This document shows positions 35,937 to 58,199 of a stretch of DNA of 64,000 nt, one piece after another. The notes under the pieces were generated by a model. The model saw nothing but the letters and a program-made list of their open reading frames with translations. It did no database searches and was not told where the DNA came from. The stretch comes from Mesostigma viride. Taxonomy: Eukaryota > Streptophyta > Mesostigmatophyceae > Mesostigmatales > Mesostigmataceae. Both the position numbers and the translations under genes were made by a program. Location: the NCBI GenBank assembly GCA_009746045.1, contig RPFO01000976.1, forward strand, positions 124,001 to 188,000, given 5' to 3'. Numbering within the stretch: position 1 is the stretch's first letter; every line of letters starts with the position of its first letter.

Positions 35937-37754
35937 GGCAGCCACATGCACGAGATGTGATTATTGGCAAGCCAGCCAGCGGTGGCACCACAGGGAGGAG
36001 GGCATGGGGACAGGGGGAAGGGGGAGGGGGCGGGGGGCAGGGTCCAGGCGGCAGGGGGCAGGGGAAGCCTTTCTGAAGCTATGAGTCACAGGTCGTGGGG
36101 ACTGGGGCATGGGGCAGGCCCTCAGCCACCTGCACGTGATGTGGTCAGAGGCAAGTCACAAGCAAGGGCACAGTGGGCAGGTGGGACGGGGCAGGGGACC
36201 TAGGCCACGAGCCATGAAACTTGGGGCATGGGGAGTGGGGCGTTGGGCAGGCAGGTAGGGGTGGTACACACGCACATGCCCTGCCATGCCCTGCGATCCC
36301 GCAAAAGGGCACCGTGGGGTCTTGTGGGTTGTCACACGTTGTTATGGGGTGCATATTTGCAGGGACATGAAGATGGGTGACCGCGCCGTAACCGAGACGT
36401 GTGTGGTGGCAACATGCCGCCTGGATACCAGCTGGCCTTGCTTCGTTAGATACATTTATGGCTGCATGTGATGGCGTGCCCTTGCGGTGGTCACAGTGGT
36501 CACAGTGAGGGCCTGTGGTTGCCCCATACTGGTGGTGGTTATAAAGAAGTTAGCGAATACAAAACTTTCTTTCTTCAGGTGATTTTGAAGTGGGCATGAG
36601 CGATCGTGCACATGCTAACATTTGATGGCCATTCCATGGTGAAGTTGGGAATTGGATGGGATTGTTTGATAAAGATGCGGTGGTGTGTCTTAAAATGAGC
36701 TGTGCTAATCTCATTATGAAGTGCTCAAGACAACTCATTATAATAAATCAGAGTTGTCCAGAACAAACATTGTCTGCATCGTGTCCCAACTTGAACAGTA
36801 CATGAAGTGTGACACCTATGCTACGTGTGTTGCGGGCTAGCTGTGTCAGCAAACAATTTTAGCTTTTAGCCCTCAAATCGTGTCCAACTCGCGCCTAACA
36901 ATAGGAGCCAGTTGCACCTTGCATGGTAATGTCCACAAACTAACCTAAAACAGTTGAGTGTCCATACTGGGACCAAAGCACACTCATATAGGGACTTTGG
37001 TCTGGCAGGCCCCCAGCGGCTTGGCCGGCCAGGGCGGCATATTCTGACCTGGCCTGGCCCCAAGGGCATTCCCAAAAGGGTAGGGAAACATGCCACGAAC
37101 TACACCCAGCCATAACTCATAAAAAATGCCTACAATATTTGGAACGAATCCATGCATCGATGCTCCTACACCAATCAGTTTTCTGCACCGCCATAGCCTA
37201 GAATTTGCATGTACGTAATTATTTCGTCCCTGTGGACCTTTAGCGAGATGACTTGCCTGAACGTGTTCAGACGGGGCGCGTGCCAGGAAACGGCTCGAAG
37301 CTGGGAAAAGCAGGGGGCTCAGCCCGCCAAACGGCCGTACGAAACCGAAAATTTTGGGCTCCCGCTGGCCCCCCCGCCTCGGCGCCCTCGGCCACTGCCC
37401 CTTCGCACTGCGCACCCCGCGTGGCGCCGGCGTTCCCGAGGACGCACCCCGCGGGTGTACGCGCCAATCGCCCGCTCAGGCGCCAAAAAGTCCGGGCCCC
37501 GAAGGGGCCCCCAACTTGAAAAAAAAAAGCTTTGAGTCACAGGTCGTGGGGACTGGGGCATGGGGCAGGCCCTCAGCCACCTGCACGTGATGTGGTCAGA
37601 GGCAAGTCACAAGCAGGGGCACAGTGGGCAGGTGGGACGGGGCAGGGGACCTGGGGCACGAGCCATGAAACTTTCCTTTGCATGTATAGGCAGGCAGGCT
37701 GGCAGGGGACATGGGGCACGAGGCTTGGGCCGTGGGGTATGTGGCATGGGTCAA

Positions 37755-38067
<313 letters not shown>

Positions 38068-39235
38068 AAGGCAGCCACATGCACGAGATGTGATTATTGG
38101 CAAGCCAGCCAGCGGGGGCACCACAGGGAGGGGACAGGGGGAAGGGGGGAGGGGGCGGGGGGCAGGGGACAGGCGGCAGGGGGCAGGGGGAGCCTTTCTG
38201 AAGCTATGAGTCACAGGTCGTGGGGACTGGGGCATGGGGCACGCCCTCAGCCACCTGCACGTGATGTGGTCAGAGGCAAGTCACAAGCAGGGGCGCAGTG
38301 GGCAGGTGGGACGGGGCAGGGTACCTGGGGCACGAGCCATGAAACTTGGGGCATGGGGAGTGGGGCGTTGGGCAGGAAGGTAGGGGTGGTACACACGCAC
38401 ATGCCCTGCCATGCCCTGCGATCCCGCAAAAGGGCACCGTGGGGTCTTGTGGGTTGTCACATGTTGTTATGGGGTGCATATTTGCAGGGACATGAAGATG
38501 GGTGACCGCGCCGTAACCGAGACGTGTGTGGTGGCAACATGCCGCCTGGATACCAGCTGGCCTTGCTTCGTTAGATACATTTATGGCGTGCCCTTGCCGT
38601 GGTCACAGTGGTCACAGTGAGGGCCTGTGGTTGCCCCATACTGGTGGTGGTTATAAAGAAGTTAGCGAATACAAAACTTTCTTTGTTAAGGTGATTTTGA
38701 AGTGGGCATGAGCGATCGTGCACATGCTAACATTTGATGGCCATTCCATGGTGAAGTTGGGAATTGGATGGGATTGTTTGATAAAGATGCGGTGGTGTGT
38801 CTTAAAATGAGCTGTGCTAATCTCATTATGAAGTGCTCAAGACAACTCATTATAATAAATCAGAGTTGTCCAGAACAAACATTGTCTGCATCATGCCCCA
38901 ACTTGAACACTACATGAAGTGTGACACCTATGCTACGTGTGTTGCGGGCTAGCTGTGTCAGCAAACAATTTTAGCTTTTAGCCCTCAAATCGTGTCCAAC
39001 TCGCGCCTAACAATAAGAGCCAGTTGCACCTAGCATGGTAATGTCCACAAACTAACCTAAAACAGTTTAGTGTCCATACTGGGACCAAAGCACACTCATA
39101 TAGGGACTTTGGTCTGGCAGGCCCCCAGCGGCTTGGCCGGCCAGGGTGGCATATTGTGACCTGGCCTGGCCCCAAGGGCATTCCCAAAAGGGTAGGGAAA
39201 CATGCCACGAACTACACCCAGATGTTGCTGTCCAG

Positions 39236-39281
39236 TGGCTGGGATGAGTAGGTCATCTAGATGACCTACTCATCCCAGCCA
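39236..39281. repeat. 46-nt perfect palindrome, second copy
   Basis: Base-for-base the palindrome at 1698-1743, in the equivalent place of the near-identical 2.18-kb segment. Confidence 0.95.
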
Positions 39282-40982
39282 TAACTCATAAAAAAAGCCT
39301 ACAATATTTGGAACGAATCCATGCATCGATGCTCCTACACCAATCAGTTTTCTGCACCGCCATAGCCTCGAATTTGCATGTACGTAATTATTTCGTCCCA
39401 GTGGACCTTTAGCGAGATGACTTGCCTGAACGTGTTCAGACGGGGAGCGTGGCAGGAAACGGCTCGAAGCCGCTGGGAAAAGCAGGGGGCTCCGCCTGCG
39501 GACGGGCCGTACGAAGCCGAAATTTTATGGCTCCCGCTGGCCCCCCCGCCTCGGCGCCCTCGGCCACTGCCCCTTCGCGCTGCGCGCCCCGCGTGGCGCC
39601 GGCGTTCCCGAGGACGCACCCCGCGGGTGTACGCGCCAATCGCCCGCTCAGGCGCCAAAAAGTCCGGGCCCCGAAGGGGCCCCCAACTTGTCAACTACTA
39701 TATTACGATCGTGTTGCGCAACGGAGAAACCCGAACATCCTGACATCGCCGCGGGCGCCGTACCGTACGGCCTGATCGCACCCCCACGCCCGAGGGCAAA
39801 TCCTGAAATCCTGCGGAGCCGCCAGTAACGGCCCGTAACCGTTGGCCTGAACGTCGTCACACCCGCGTAAGATCGAGTGTCACCAATCCTGAACAGAAAC
39901 TGACGTCAGCTCAATTCAGCAAAATGCGCGAGAAATTGCGGGGGGCATATACGGCTGGGGGGAAGAGTTTGCGCTGGGGGTTTTCGACCAAAATATCCTA
40001 GTTGATTTACTAAGGGTTCAGACTGAACGGGAAATTTTGAGTGTTCAGACTGAACGAAAATTTAGTTCGAACACAATTCTGAACGGTTTTTTTGTTAAAT
40101 TTTCGGTTCGGCCTACTTCCCACGCAATTTTCGTGCCAATTTTTGCGAGATGACACAACTGAACGTGTTCAGACGTGGAGCGTGGAAAAAAACGGCTCGA
40201 AACTGTGAAAAGCAGGGGGCTCCGCATAAAAAACGGCCGTACGAAACATAAATTTTTGGGCTCCCGCTGGCCCCCCCACCTCCGACCCTGAAGAAAATAA
40301 GGACTTGAGGTATTCAGGCTGGGGAAAGTTGGACCGGTCGAACCGTACCAAATTTTAGTTCGCATGCAGGGCGGGGCGAGCGTCGCGTCGAACGCACCAG
40401 GCTGGGCAGTGGCAATGGGTGAAGTGAACGTGAATAACAAAAGCGGCATGGTCGGGGCAAAAAATTTTAATGAAACAAAGCGACGTGCTGCGGAAGCAAC
40501 CATAGTTGTTGCTGGATGGCGATGGCGGGCGACGTAGCATGTGAAATCGGGATGGGGAATGAGAATTCATGGCTTTCAAAATTTTGTATTGGAAGAGTAC
40601 GTAGGAAACTTTCTGAGCTGGCGGGGCGTCAACCCCGTGCAACCTGCGTGGGAGAGGTCCGTGTCGCTATGGCATTTGCTGTATAATAGCCAGCGACCTG
40701 GAAATTGAACGTCGTCATCAGATTGTTTTGTTTCATTGTCGTCATTCTTCAGTTTTACGTATTTCACGCCTTGTAAAATCAGTTTTGCTGTTCATGGAAG
40801 ACGTGGGATGGGGCAAACGAATGTCTGGTGTCACCATAGACAGTTGCGATTGAGCGCTGGATTGCTTGGCACGGGACGAACGCTGGCGCTGGCAATTTGT
40901 GTCAAAGATGTGGTCAATGTATCTGCTTTTATCAAATGTGATTTACGTTTACCGTAATCTTATGCAATTTCCTTTTTTCCAG

Positions 40983-41202
40983 ACGAATTTTCTTGGTCGC
41001 AGCGTGCACATACCGGACCAAGAGTCTGTCTTCCATTGTCGTATCCGTGGGGTGCGTCCTCTTCATTCTCCTTGGGAATGTCATCGCCACGTTATCCGTG
41101 TTGCTTTCTTCTGGAACAGGCTGGGCAGGGAAAGCCCATGATTGCTCATGGATGATTTCTCATGCACCAATTTTCGGAGTCGTTGACTGCTGTGCTTCCT
41201 GA
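40983..41202 (+). CDS. ORF B copy 7
   Basis: Same as copies 2 and 3 except TTC for TTG (Leu to Phe) near the C-terminus. Confidence 0.4.
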
Positions 41203-41619
41203 CGTTGATGGTGGTTTTGCGTGTGATAAGCTGCCTTGCTTTGCACGTGAGTTTTCACTGGGCTATATGGGTGAAGGTGAGCAACTAGGGGTGTGTCATG
41301 CTGTGCTATATTGCTTCCATCCAGCATATCCAAAGTTAGACTTGCTCTAATGGCTGTGCAATATTTGTGTTGTGCAGATTTTTACTGGGCTGAAGCCAAA
41401 TTCACGCATGGGTAGACAGTTTGCTGCACGTGAATTTTGACTGGGCTGTACGTGCAGGTGGGCAACCATGTGTTGTGCCATATTTTTCTACATGGATTCG
41501 CTTGCACACTGAATTTTGCTTTGCTGGCTGTGTAATTTTGATGTCTCATTGTGCAGGCGTGCCCGCTACCTGATCAACCAGGTGTGCTTTGCATTGTGCC
41601 AGCGGGGCCATGTTTGTTT

Positions 41620-44744
<3,125 letters not shown>

Positions 44745-45527
44745 TCGAGCTACGAAACGAGTTGAGACTGAACGGGACGCGTGGCAGTATGACAGTGACA
44801 GGTTGACAGTGGGAAAATTTTGGAGTGCTGTGAAACAGCGAATTTGGGGCGCGGTGTTTTGGGAGTGCGTGGCGATGGATGCAATATAGTTGGCATCGTC
44901 AGAATGCTCGGCATTGTTAAGGAACGTAAGGAATCCATGTACATTGCTCACGCCGAGAAATTGGAATTACTGCAGCTCGGGGACAGGCTCGCACTAGTTG
45001 TGCTGTTGTGATAGGATTGTCATCAGCCGTAGGTAATCGATGGTCAACGCCGCTTTCAGAATGAGGAGGTGGACGTTATACCTGATATCAATATACTTTG
45101 TTGGGCAGGTAAGTGGCAAAGGTTTCGATGCTTACTTATTTCTGCATTCTGCATTGACAACTTTAGCGAGTCAGGATATTGCTTAGCGCGTAGGTGTTGT
45201 AGGATGGCGTTGACGTTGTTGGGAATACGACGCGTGAATTTGTGTTCGTGTGCCTTCTGAGACGTGTAGGCGAGCACGCTTGTAAGTGGGGACCCGCGGC
45301 CAGAATCGTATCATTACGTCGAGCAAGCCCGGCTTTACCAGGGCGATGTCTCGTTGCAGCAGGCCTACGTCCGGGATGTGCTAAATTGGTTGGTCCTGTC
45401 GCCACCTGACGGCTTCTGCGACAACGTTTATTTGACGGTGAGTTCCTTGTGGCGTTACTCTGGCATGATAATATGTTTTTGTAAACGTGATGTACTGGGC
45501 ATGGTTGGTGTGTCTTATTGCAGCCCA

Positions 45528-46090
45528 CCCATCAAATGACATCGGATTTACAACATAGTCGCTCGCCGGTAATAACCAAGTGGGTGTGGTGCAGCCCACC
45601 CATCAAATGACATCGGCTTCACCTGAAACTTGGAAGGTAGTTTTTGGGGCTGTGTTGCAGTGTGCCTACCAAGTTTCAGGCCAATTGAATGTCATTTGAT
45701 ATGGGCTGCCACTCCCAGGCTTTGGCTTGTGCAACACACCCCAACATAGTTGCTCGTCGGTAATAACCAAGTGGGTGTGGTGCAGCCCACCCATCAAATG
45801 ACATCGGCTTCACCTGAAACTTGGAAGGTAGTTTTTGGGGCTGTGTTGCAGTGTGCCTACCAAGTTTCAGGCCAATTGACTGTCATTTGATATGGGCTGC
45901 CACTCCCAGGCTTTGGCTTGTGCAACACACCCCAACATAGTTGCTCATCGGTAATAACCAAGTGGGTGTGGTGCAGCCCACCCATCAAATGACATCGGCT
46001 TCACCTGAAACTTGGAAGGTAGTTTTTGGGGCTGTGTTGCAGTGTGCCTACCAAGTTTCAGGCCAATTGAATGTCATTTGGTATGGGCTG
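45528..46090. repeat. 191-bp tandem repeat in gene A copy 2, intron 2
   Basis: TAATAACCAAGTGGGTG recurs at 45570, 45761 and 45952, exactly 191 bases apart. Each unit contains an inverted pair, ACCTGAAACTTGGAAGG and CTACCAAGTTTCAGGCC. The second half resembles the 185-bp repeat of the full gene's intron 3. Confidence 0.95.
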
Positions 46091-47357
46091 CGTATGTTGG
46101 TGAGGGTGGCTGGCATGCATAAGTGGGTTTGTAGGGTGGTTGGAATGAATGAGTGGGTGTGGGGGGGAGTGCCATGCATGCGTGGCATGTGGGGCGGGGC
46201 GGGCTGCCATGCGTGCGTGGGTGGTGGCTGGCATGCGTACATGCGTACGTTGGTGACGGGGGTGGCTGGAATGCGTGTGTGGGTGTGGGGGGTGGCCGGC
46301 ATGCATGCGTGCATGTGGGGGTGGCTCGCATGCGTGCGTGGGTGTCGGGGGGGCTGGCATGCATGGGTGGGTTCGTGGGGGTGCTGCCATGCGTGCATGG
46401 GTGTGTGGGGGGGGCTGGCATGCTTGCGTGGGTGTGGGTGGTGGCTGGCATGCGTGTGTGGGTGTCGGGGGGGGCTGCCATGCATGCGTGGGTTCGTGGG
46501 GGAGCTGCCATGCACGCATGTGGGGCGGGGCGCGCTGGCATGCGTGCGTGGGTGTGGGGAGGGGCTGACATGCGTGCGTGGGTATGGGGGTGGCTGGCAT
46601 GCGTGTGCGGGTTTGTGGGGTGGCTGGCATGCATGTGTGCATGTGGGGGGGGCTGGCACGCGTGCGTGGGTTTGGGGGGGGCTGGCATGCATGCGTGGCT
46701 GTGGGGGGGGGCTGACATGCGTGCGTGGGTGTGGGGGTGGCTGGCATGCGTGGGTTTGGGGGGGGCTGACATGCGTGCCTTGGTGTGGGGGTGGCTGGCA
46801 TGCATGCGTGGGTTTGGGGGGGAGCTGGCATGCATGTGTGCATGTGGGGGGGGCTTGCACGCGTGTGTGGGTTTGGGGGGGGCTGGCATGCATGCGTGGG
46901 TGTGTGGGGGGGTTGACATGCGTGCGTGGGTGTGGGGGTGGCTGGCATCCGTGCCTGGGTTCGTGGGGTGGGCTGTCATGCGCGCGTGGGTGTGGGAGGT
47001 GGCTTGCATGCGTGCGTGGGTGTGGGGGGTGGCTGGCATGCACGTGCATGTAGGGGGGGCCTGGCATCCATGCATGCATGTGGGGGATGGCTGGCATGCA
47101 TGCGTGGGCTCGTGGCATGGCTGGCATGCGTGCGTGGGTGTGGGGGTGGCTGGCATGCGTGCATGGGTTTGTGGAGGGGCTGCCATGCACGCGTGGGTGT
47201 GGGGGGGAGCTGCCATGCACGCATGTGGGGTGGGGCGGGCTGGGACGCGTGCGTGGGTGTGGGGGGGGACGGCATGCATGCGTGGGTGTGGGGGGCGGCT
47301 GACATGCGTGCCTTGGTGTGGGGGTGGCTGGCATGCATGCGTGGGTTTGTGGGCTGG
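46091..47357. repeat. GGCATGCGTG minisatellite, 1.27 kb, intron 2 of gene A copy 2
   Basis: The longest block of this minisatellite family, ending at the acceptor of exon 3 (GGTCGCAG). Higher-order patterns are visible, for example paired GCATGTGTGCATGTGGGGG variants near 46630 and 46830. Confidence 0.95.
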
Positions 47358-47530
47358 TCGCAGATGTTACATCTGGTGTCGTTCCTGCCTCCCATGCCGA
47401 ACGGTGGGCAGACTTCTGCGGAGGTGCAGCTGGTGAGTCTTTCGCTCTGTGGCTCTCGTGGTGATGTCCACTATGATTTGTATACTATTAATTGAGTGGA
47501 GGGTAGGGTAGGATCTGTGCACACGTTAAT

Positions 47531-47550
47531 TTTTTTTTTTTTTTTTTTTA
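47531..47550. repeat. poly-T tract in intron 3 of gene A copy 2
   Basis: About 20-21 T, followed by AATACGTCATT. The 6.23-kb duplicate has about 18-19 T. Placed where the full gene has its 185-bp array. Confidence 0.85.
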
Positions 47551-47844
47551 ATACGTCATTCTTTGCTTCGTGTTTGCTCTCATTTTTGTTGATTGCTTAG
47601 CTGGAGGCTGCACGATTTGGCACTGCCAACGAGTTCCTGGTAGCGGCCGCGGCGTGTAACGGGGACCCAGCGCAGTGCCTCGCTCGCACACGGTTTCTTG
47701 CGGGCATGCTCGAAGCACGACGACTGCGCCAGGTGTATCAGCTTGAAGATCGACTGTTTGCATCAGCTGACTATTTGGACAGCGTAAGTGGATGTGTGTG
47801 AGGAGTTTAACTGTACAGACATTGTTCTTTGGTTGTTGTGTTTC

Positions 47845-48149
47845 TGGCATGCATGCGTGTGTGTGTGGGGGGGGCAGGCATCCGTGTGTGGGTGTGGGAG
47901 GGGCTGGCATGCGTGCGTGGTGGGGGGGGCTGGCATGCGTGCGTCGGCGTTGAAGGGAGCTGCCATGCATGCATGTGGGGCGGGGCGGGCTGCCATGCAT
48001 TCGTGGGAGTGGGGGGGAGTGGGTTTAGGGGGGGCTGGCATGCGTGCGTGGGTTCGTGGGGTGGCTGGCATGCGTGTGTCAGTGTGGGTGGTGGCTGGCA
48101 TGCCTGTGTGGGTTTGTGGGGGGCTGGCATGCATGCGTGCATGTGGGGG

Positions 48150-48150
<1 letters not shown>
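47845..48150. repeat. GGCATGCGTG minisatellite, truncated intron 4 of gene A copy 2
   Basis: About nine units, then a switch at ATGTGGGGGTGCAGGCCCTCAG into the G-rich flank of unit 11. The breakpoint lies in shared G-rich sequence. Confidence 0.92.
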
Positions 48151-50975
<2,825 letters not shown>

Positions 50976-51758
50976 TCGAGCTACGAAACGAGTTGAGACT
51001 GAACGGGACGCGTGGCAGTATGACAGTGACAGGTTGACAGTGGGAAAATTTTGGAGTGCTGTGAAACAGCGAATTTGGGGCGCGGTGTTTTGGGAGTGCG
51101 TGGCGATGGATGCAATATAGTTGGCATCGTCAGAATGCTCGGCATTGTTAAGGAACGTAAGGAATCCATGTACATTGCTCACGCCGAGAAATTGGAATTA
51201 CTGCAGCTCGGGGACAGGCTCGCACTAGTTGTGCTGTTGTGATAGGATTGTCATCAGCCGTAGGTAATCGATGGTCAACGCCGCTTTCAGAATGAGGAGG
51301 TGGACGTTATACCTGATATCAATATACTTTGTTGGGCAGGTAAGTGGCAAAGGTTTCGATGCTTACTTATTTCTGCATTCTGCATTGACAACTTTAGCGA
51401 GTCAGGATATTGCTTAGCGCGTAGGTGTTGTAGGATGGCGTTGACGTTGTTGGGAATACGACGCGTGAATTTGTGTTCGTGTGCCTTCTGAGACGTGTAG
51501 GCGAGCACGCTTGTAAGTGGGGACCCGCGGCCAGAATCGTATCATTACGTCGAGCAAGCCCGGCTTTACCAGGGCGATGTCTCGTTGCAGCAGGCCTACG
51601 TCCGGGATGTGCTAAATTGGTTGGTCCTGTCGCCACCTGACGGCTTCTGCGACAACGTTTATTTGACGGTGAGTTCCTTGTGGCGTTACTCTGGCATGAT
51701 AATATGTTTTTGTAAACGTGATGTACTGGGCATGGTTGGTGTGTCTTATTGCAGCCCA

Positions 51759-52321
51759 CCCATCAAATGACATCGGATTTACAACATAGTCGCTCGCCGG
51801 TAATAACCAAGTGGGTGTGGTGCAGCCCACCCATCAAATGACATCGGCTTCACCTGAAACTTGGAAGGTAGTTTTTGGGGCTGTGTTGCAGTGTGCCTAC
51901 CAAGTTTCAGGCCAATTGAATGTCATTTGATATGGGCTGCCACTCCCAGGCTTTGGCTTGTGCAACACACCCCAACATAGTTGCTCGTCGGTAATAACCA
52001 AGTGGGTGTGGTGCAGCCCACCCATCAAATGACATCGGCTTCACCTGAAACTTGGAAGGTAGTTTTTGGGGCTGTGTTGCAGTGTGCCTACCAAGTTTCA
52101 GGCCAATTGACTGTCATTTGATATGGGCTGCCACTCCCAGGCTTTGGCTTGTGCAACACACCCCAACATAGTTGCTCATCGGTAATAACCAAGTGGGTGT
52201 GGTGCAGCCCACCCATCAAATGACATCGGCTTCACCTGAAACTTGGAAGGTAGTTTTTGGGGCTGTGTTGCAGTGTGCCTACCAAGTTTCAGGCCAATTG
52301 AATGTCATTTGGTATGGGCTG
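51759..52321. repeat. 191-bp tandem repeat, duplicate copy
   Basis: Same three-unit block as 45528-46090, displaced 6231 bases. Confidence 0.93.
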
Positions 52322-53586
52322 CGTATGTTGGTGAGGGTGGCTGGCATGCATAAGTGGGTTTGTAGGGTGGTTGGAATGAATGAGTGGGTGTGGGGGGGAG
52401 TGCCATGCATGCGTGGCATGTGGGGCGGGGCGGGCTGCCATGCGTGCGTGGGTGGTGGCTGGCATGCGTACATGCGTACGTTGGTGACGGGGGTGGCTGG
52501 AATGCGTGTGTGGGTGTGGGGGGTGGCCGGCATGCATGCGTGCATGTGGGGGTGGCTCGCATGCGTGCGTGGGTGTCGGGGGGGCTGGCATGCATGGGTG
52601 GGTTCGTGGGGGTGCTGCCATGCGTGCATGGGTGTGTGGGGGGGCTGGCATGCTTGCGTGGGTGTGGGTGGTGGCTGGCATGCGTGTGTGGGTGTCGGGG
52701 GGGGCTGCCATGCATGCGTGGGTTCGTGGGGGAGCTGCCATGCACGCATGTGGGGCGGGGCGCGCTGGCATGCGTGCGTGGGTGTGGGGAGGGGCTGACA
52801 TGCGTGCGTGGGTATGGGGGTGGCTGGCATGCGTGTGCGGGTTTGTGGGGTGGCTGGCATGCATGTGTGCATGTGGGGGGGGCTGGCACGCGTGCGTGGG
52901 TTTGGGGGGGGCTGGCATGCATGCGTGGCTGTGGGGGGGGCTGACATGCGTGCGTGGGTGTGGGGGTGGCTGGCATGCGTGGGTTTGGGGGGGGCTGACA
53001 TGCGTGCCTTGGTGTGGGGGTGGCTGGCATGCATGCGTGGGTTTGGGGGGGAGCTGGCATGCATGTGTGCATGTGGGGGGGGCTTGCACGCGTGTGTGGG
53101 TTTGGGGGGGGCTGGCATGCATGCGTGGGTGTGTGGGGGGGTTGACATGCGTGCGTGGGTGTGGGGGTGGCTGGCATCCGTGCCTGGGTTCGTGGGGTGG
53201 GCTGTCATGCGCGCGTGGGTGTGGGAGGTGGCTTGCATGCGTGCGTGGGTGTGGGGGGTGGCTGGCATGCACGTGCATGTAGGGGGGGCCTGGCATCCAT
53301 GCATGCATGTGGGGGATGGCTGGCATGCATGCGTGGGCTCGTGGCATGGCTGGCATGCGTGCGTGGGTGTGGGGGTGGCTGGCATGCGTGCATGGGTTTG
53401 TGGAGGGGCTGCCATGCACGCGTGGGTGTGGGGGGGAGCTGCCATGCACGCATGTGGGGTGGGGCGGGCTGGGACGCGTGCGTGGGTGTGGGGGGGGACG
53501 GCATGCATGCGTGGGTGTGGGGGGCGGCTGACATGCGTGCCTTGGTGTGGGGGTGGCTGGCATGCATGCGTGGGTTTGTGGGCTGG
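52322..53586. repeat. GGCATGCGTG minisatellite, duplicate copy
   Basis: Duplicate of 46091-47357, shorter by two bases in G-runs. Confidence 0.93.
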
Positions 53587-54073
53587 TCGCAGATGTTACA
53601 TCTGGTGTCGTTCCTGCCTCCCATGCCGAACGGTGGGCAGACTTCTGCGGAGGTGCAGCTGGTGAGTCTTTCGCTCTGTGGCTCTCGTGGTGATGTCCAC
53701 TATGATTTGTATACTATTAATTGAGTGGAGGGTAGGGTAGGATCTGTGCACACGTTAATTTTTTTTTTTTTTTTTTTTAATACGTCATTCTTTGCTTCGT
53801 GTTTGCTCTCATTTTTGTTGATTGCTTAGCTGGAGGCTGCACGATTTGGCACTGCCAACGAGTTCCTGGTAGCGGCCGCGGCGTGTAACGGGGACCCAGC
53901 GCAGTGCCTCGCTCGCACACGGTTTCTTGCGGGCATGCTCGAAGCACGACGACTGCGCCAGGTGTATCAGCTTGAAGATCGACTGTTTGCATCAGCTGAC
54001 TATTTGGACAGCGTAAGTGGATGTGTGTGAGGAGTTTAACTGTACAGACATTGTTCTTTGGTTGTTGTGTTTC

Positions 54074-54379
54074 TGGCATGCATGCGTGTGTGTGTGGGGG
54101 GGGCAGGCATCCGTGTGTGGGTGTGGGAGGGGCTGGCATGCGTGCGTGGTGGGGGGGGCTGGCATGCGTGCGTCGGCGTTGAAGGGAGCTGCCATGCATG
54201 CATGTGGGGCGGGGCGGGCTGCCATGCATTCGTGGGAGTGGGGGGGAGTGGGTTTAGGGGGGGCTGGCATGCGTGCGTGGGTTCGTGGGGTGGCTGGCAT
54301 GCGTGTGTCAGTGTGGGTGGTGGCTGGCATGCCTGTGTGGGTTTGTGGGGGGCTGGCATGCATGCGTGCATGTGGGGGT

Positions 54380-54380
<1 letters not shown>
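54074..54380. repeat. GGCATGCGTG minisatellite, duplicate copy at truncated intron 4
   Basis: Duplicate of 47845-48150, with the same breakpoint into a G-rich flank. Confidence 0.92.
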
Positions 54381-57296
<2,916 letters not shown>

Positions 57297-57500
57297 TGTA
57301 GAGCTACGAAACGAGTTGAGACTGAACGGGACGCGTGGCAGTATGACAGTGACAGTCATCGTGACAGGAGAGTTGACAGTGGGAAATTTTTGGAGTGTTG
57401 CGAATTTTTTAATATTGTCGAGCTACGAAACGGGTTGAGACTGAACGGGACGCGTGGCAGTATGACAGTGACAGTGGGAAATGTTTGGTGTGTTGTGAAC
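57297..57500. repeat. 120-bp tandem duplication in the gene A 5' flank
   Basis: GAGCTACGAAACGAGTTGAG at 57299 is repeated (with one change) at 57419, along with GGGACGCGTGGCAGTATGAC. Only this copy of the gene A flank has it. It duplicates the TGACAGTGACAG cluster. Confidence 0.85.
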
Positions 57501-57701
57501 CTGAATTTGGGGCGCGGTGTTTTGGGAGTGCGTGGCGATGGATGCAATACAGTTGGCATCGTTCATTGCTCGGCATTGTTAAGGGACGTAAGGAAACCAT
57601 GTACATTGCTCACGCAGGGAAATTGGAATTACTGCAGCTCGGGGACAGGCTCGCACTAGTTGTGCTGTTGTGATAGGATTGTCATCAGCCGTAGGTAATC
57701 G

Positions 57702-58114
57702 ATGGTCAACGCCGCTTTCAGAATGAGGAGGTGGACGTTATACCTGATATCAATATACTTTGTTGGGCAGGTAAGTGGCAACGGAAAGGTTTCGATGCTT
57801 CCTTATTTCTGCATCCTGCATTGACCACTTTAGCGAGTCAGGATGTTGCTTAGCGCGTAGGTGTACGTGCATTTTGCAGGATGGCGTTGACGTTGATGGG
57901 AATACGACGTGTGAATTTGTGTTCGTGTGCCTTCTGAGACGTGTAGGCGAGCACGGTTGTCAGTGTGGACCCGCGGCCAGAATCGTATCATTACGTCGAG
58001 CAAGCCGGGCTTTACCAGGGCGATGTCTCGTTGCAGCAGGCCTACGTCCGGGATGTGCTGAATTGGTTGGTCCTGTCGCCACCTGACGGCTTCTGCGACA
58101 ACGTATATTTGACG
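57702..58114 (+). pseudogene. gene A 5' fragment, exons 1-2 (copy 4)
   Basis: Exons 57702-57770 and 57947-58114 with intact splice sites (donor GTAAGT after exon 2). The variable position in EQA-LYQ is Gly here (Trp in the full gene, Arg in copies 2 and 3), and GTT to GTA is silent. The following intron carries the 191-bp repeat and is then fused to the ORF B block at about 58713. Exons 3-11 are absent. Confidence 0.75.
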
Positions 58115-58199
58115 GTAAGTTCCTTGTGGCGTTACTCTGCTATGATCATATGTTTTTGTAAACGTGATGAACTGGGCATGGTTGCTGTGTGTTATTATG

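Larger units (their letters stand above)
45040..47783 (+). pseudogene. gene A 5' fragment, exons 1-4 (copy 2)
   Basis: Exon equivalents 45040-45108, 45270-45437, 47364-47432 and 47601-47783, with splice sites and phase 0 preserved. Residue changes relative to the full gene: Ala2 to Val, Trp to Arg in EQAWLYQ, Ala to Val in NWLALS, Ser to Asn, Tyr to Ser, Gln to Arg and Glu to Ala, plus silent ones. Exons 5-11 are missing: intron 4 runs into a (CAGC)n unit at about 48150. Intron 2 is 1926 bases here against 162 in the full gene, while intron 3 is 168 against 917. Without a 3' end it is probably a pseudogene, although a fused transcript is possible. Confidence 0.75.
51271..54012 (+). pseudogene. 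gene A 5' fragment, exons 1-4 (copy 3)
   Basis: Exons 51271-51339, 51501-51668, 53593-53661 and 53830-54012. Exact exon-level duplicate of copy 2 through the 6.23-kb tandem duplication, offset 6231 then 6229 after two G-run losses in the minisatellite. Confidence 0.75.
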
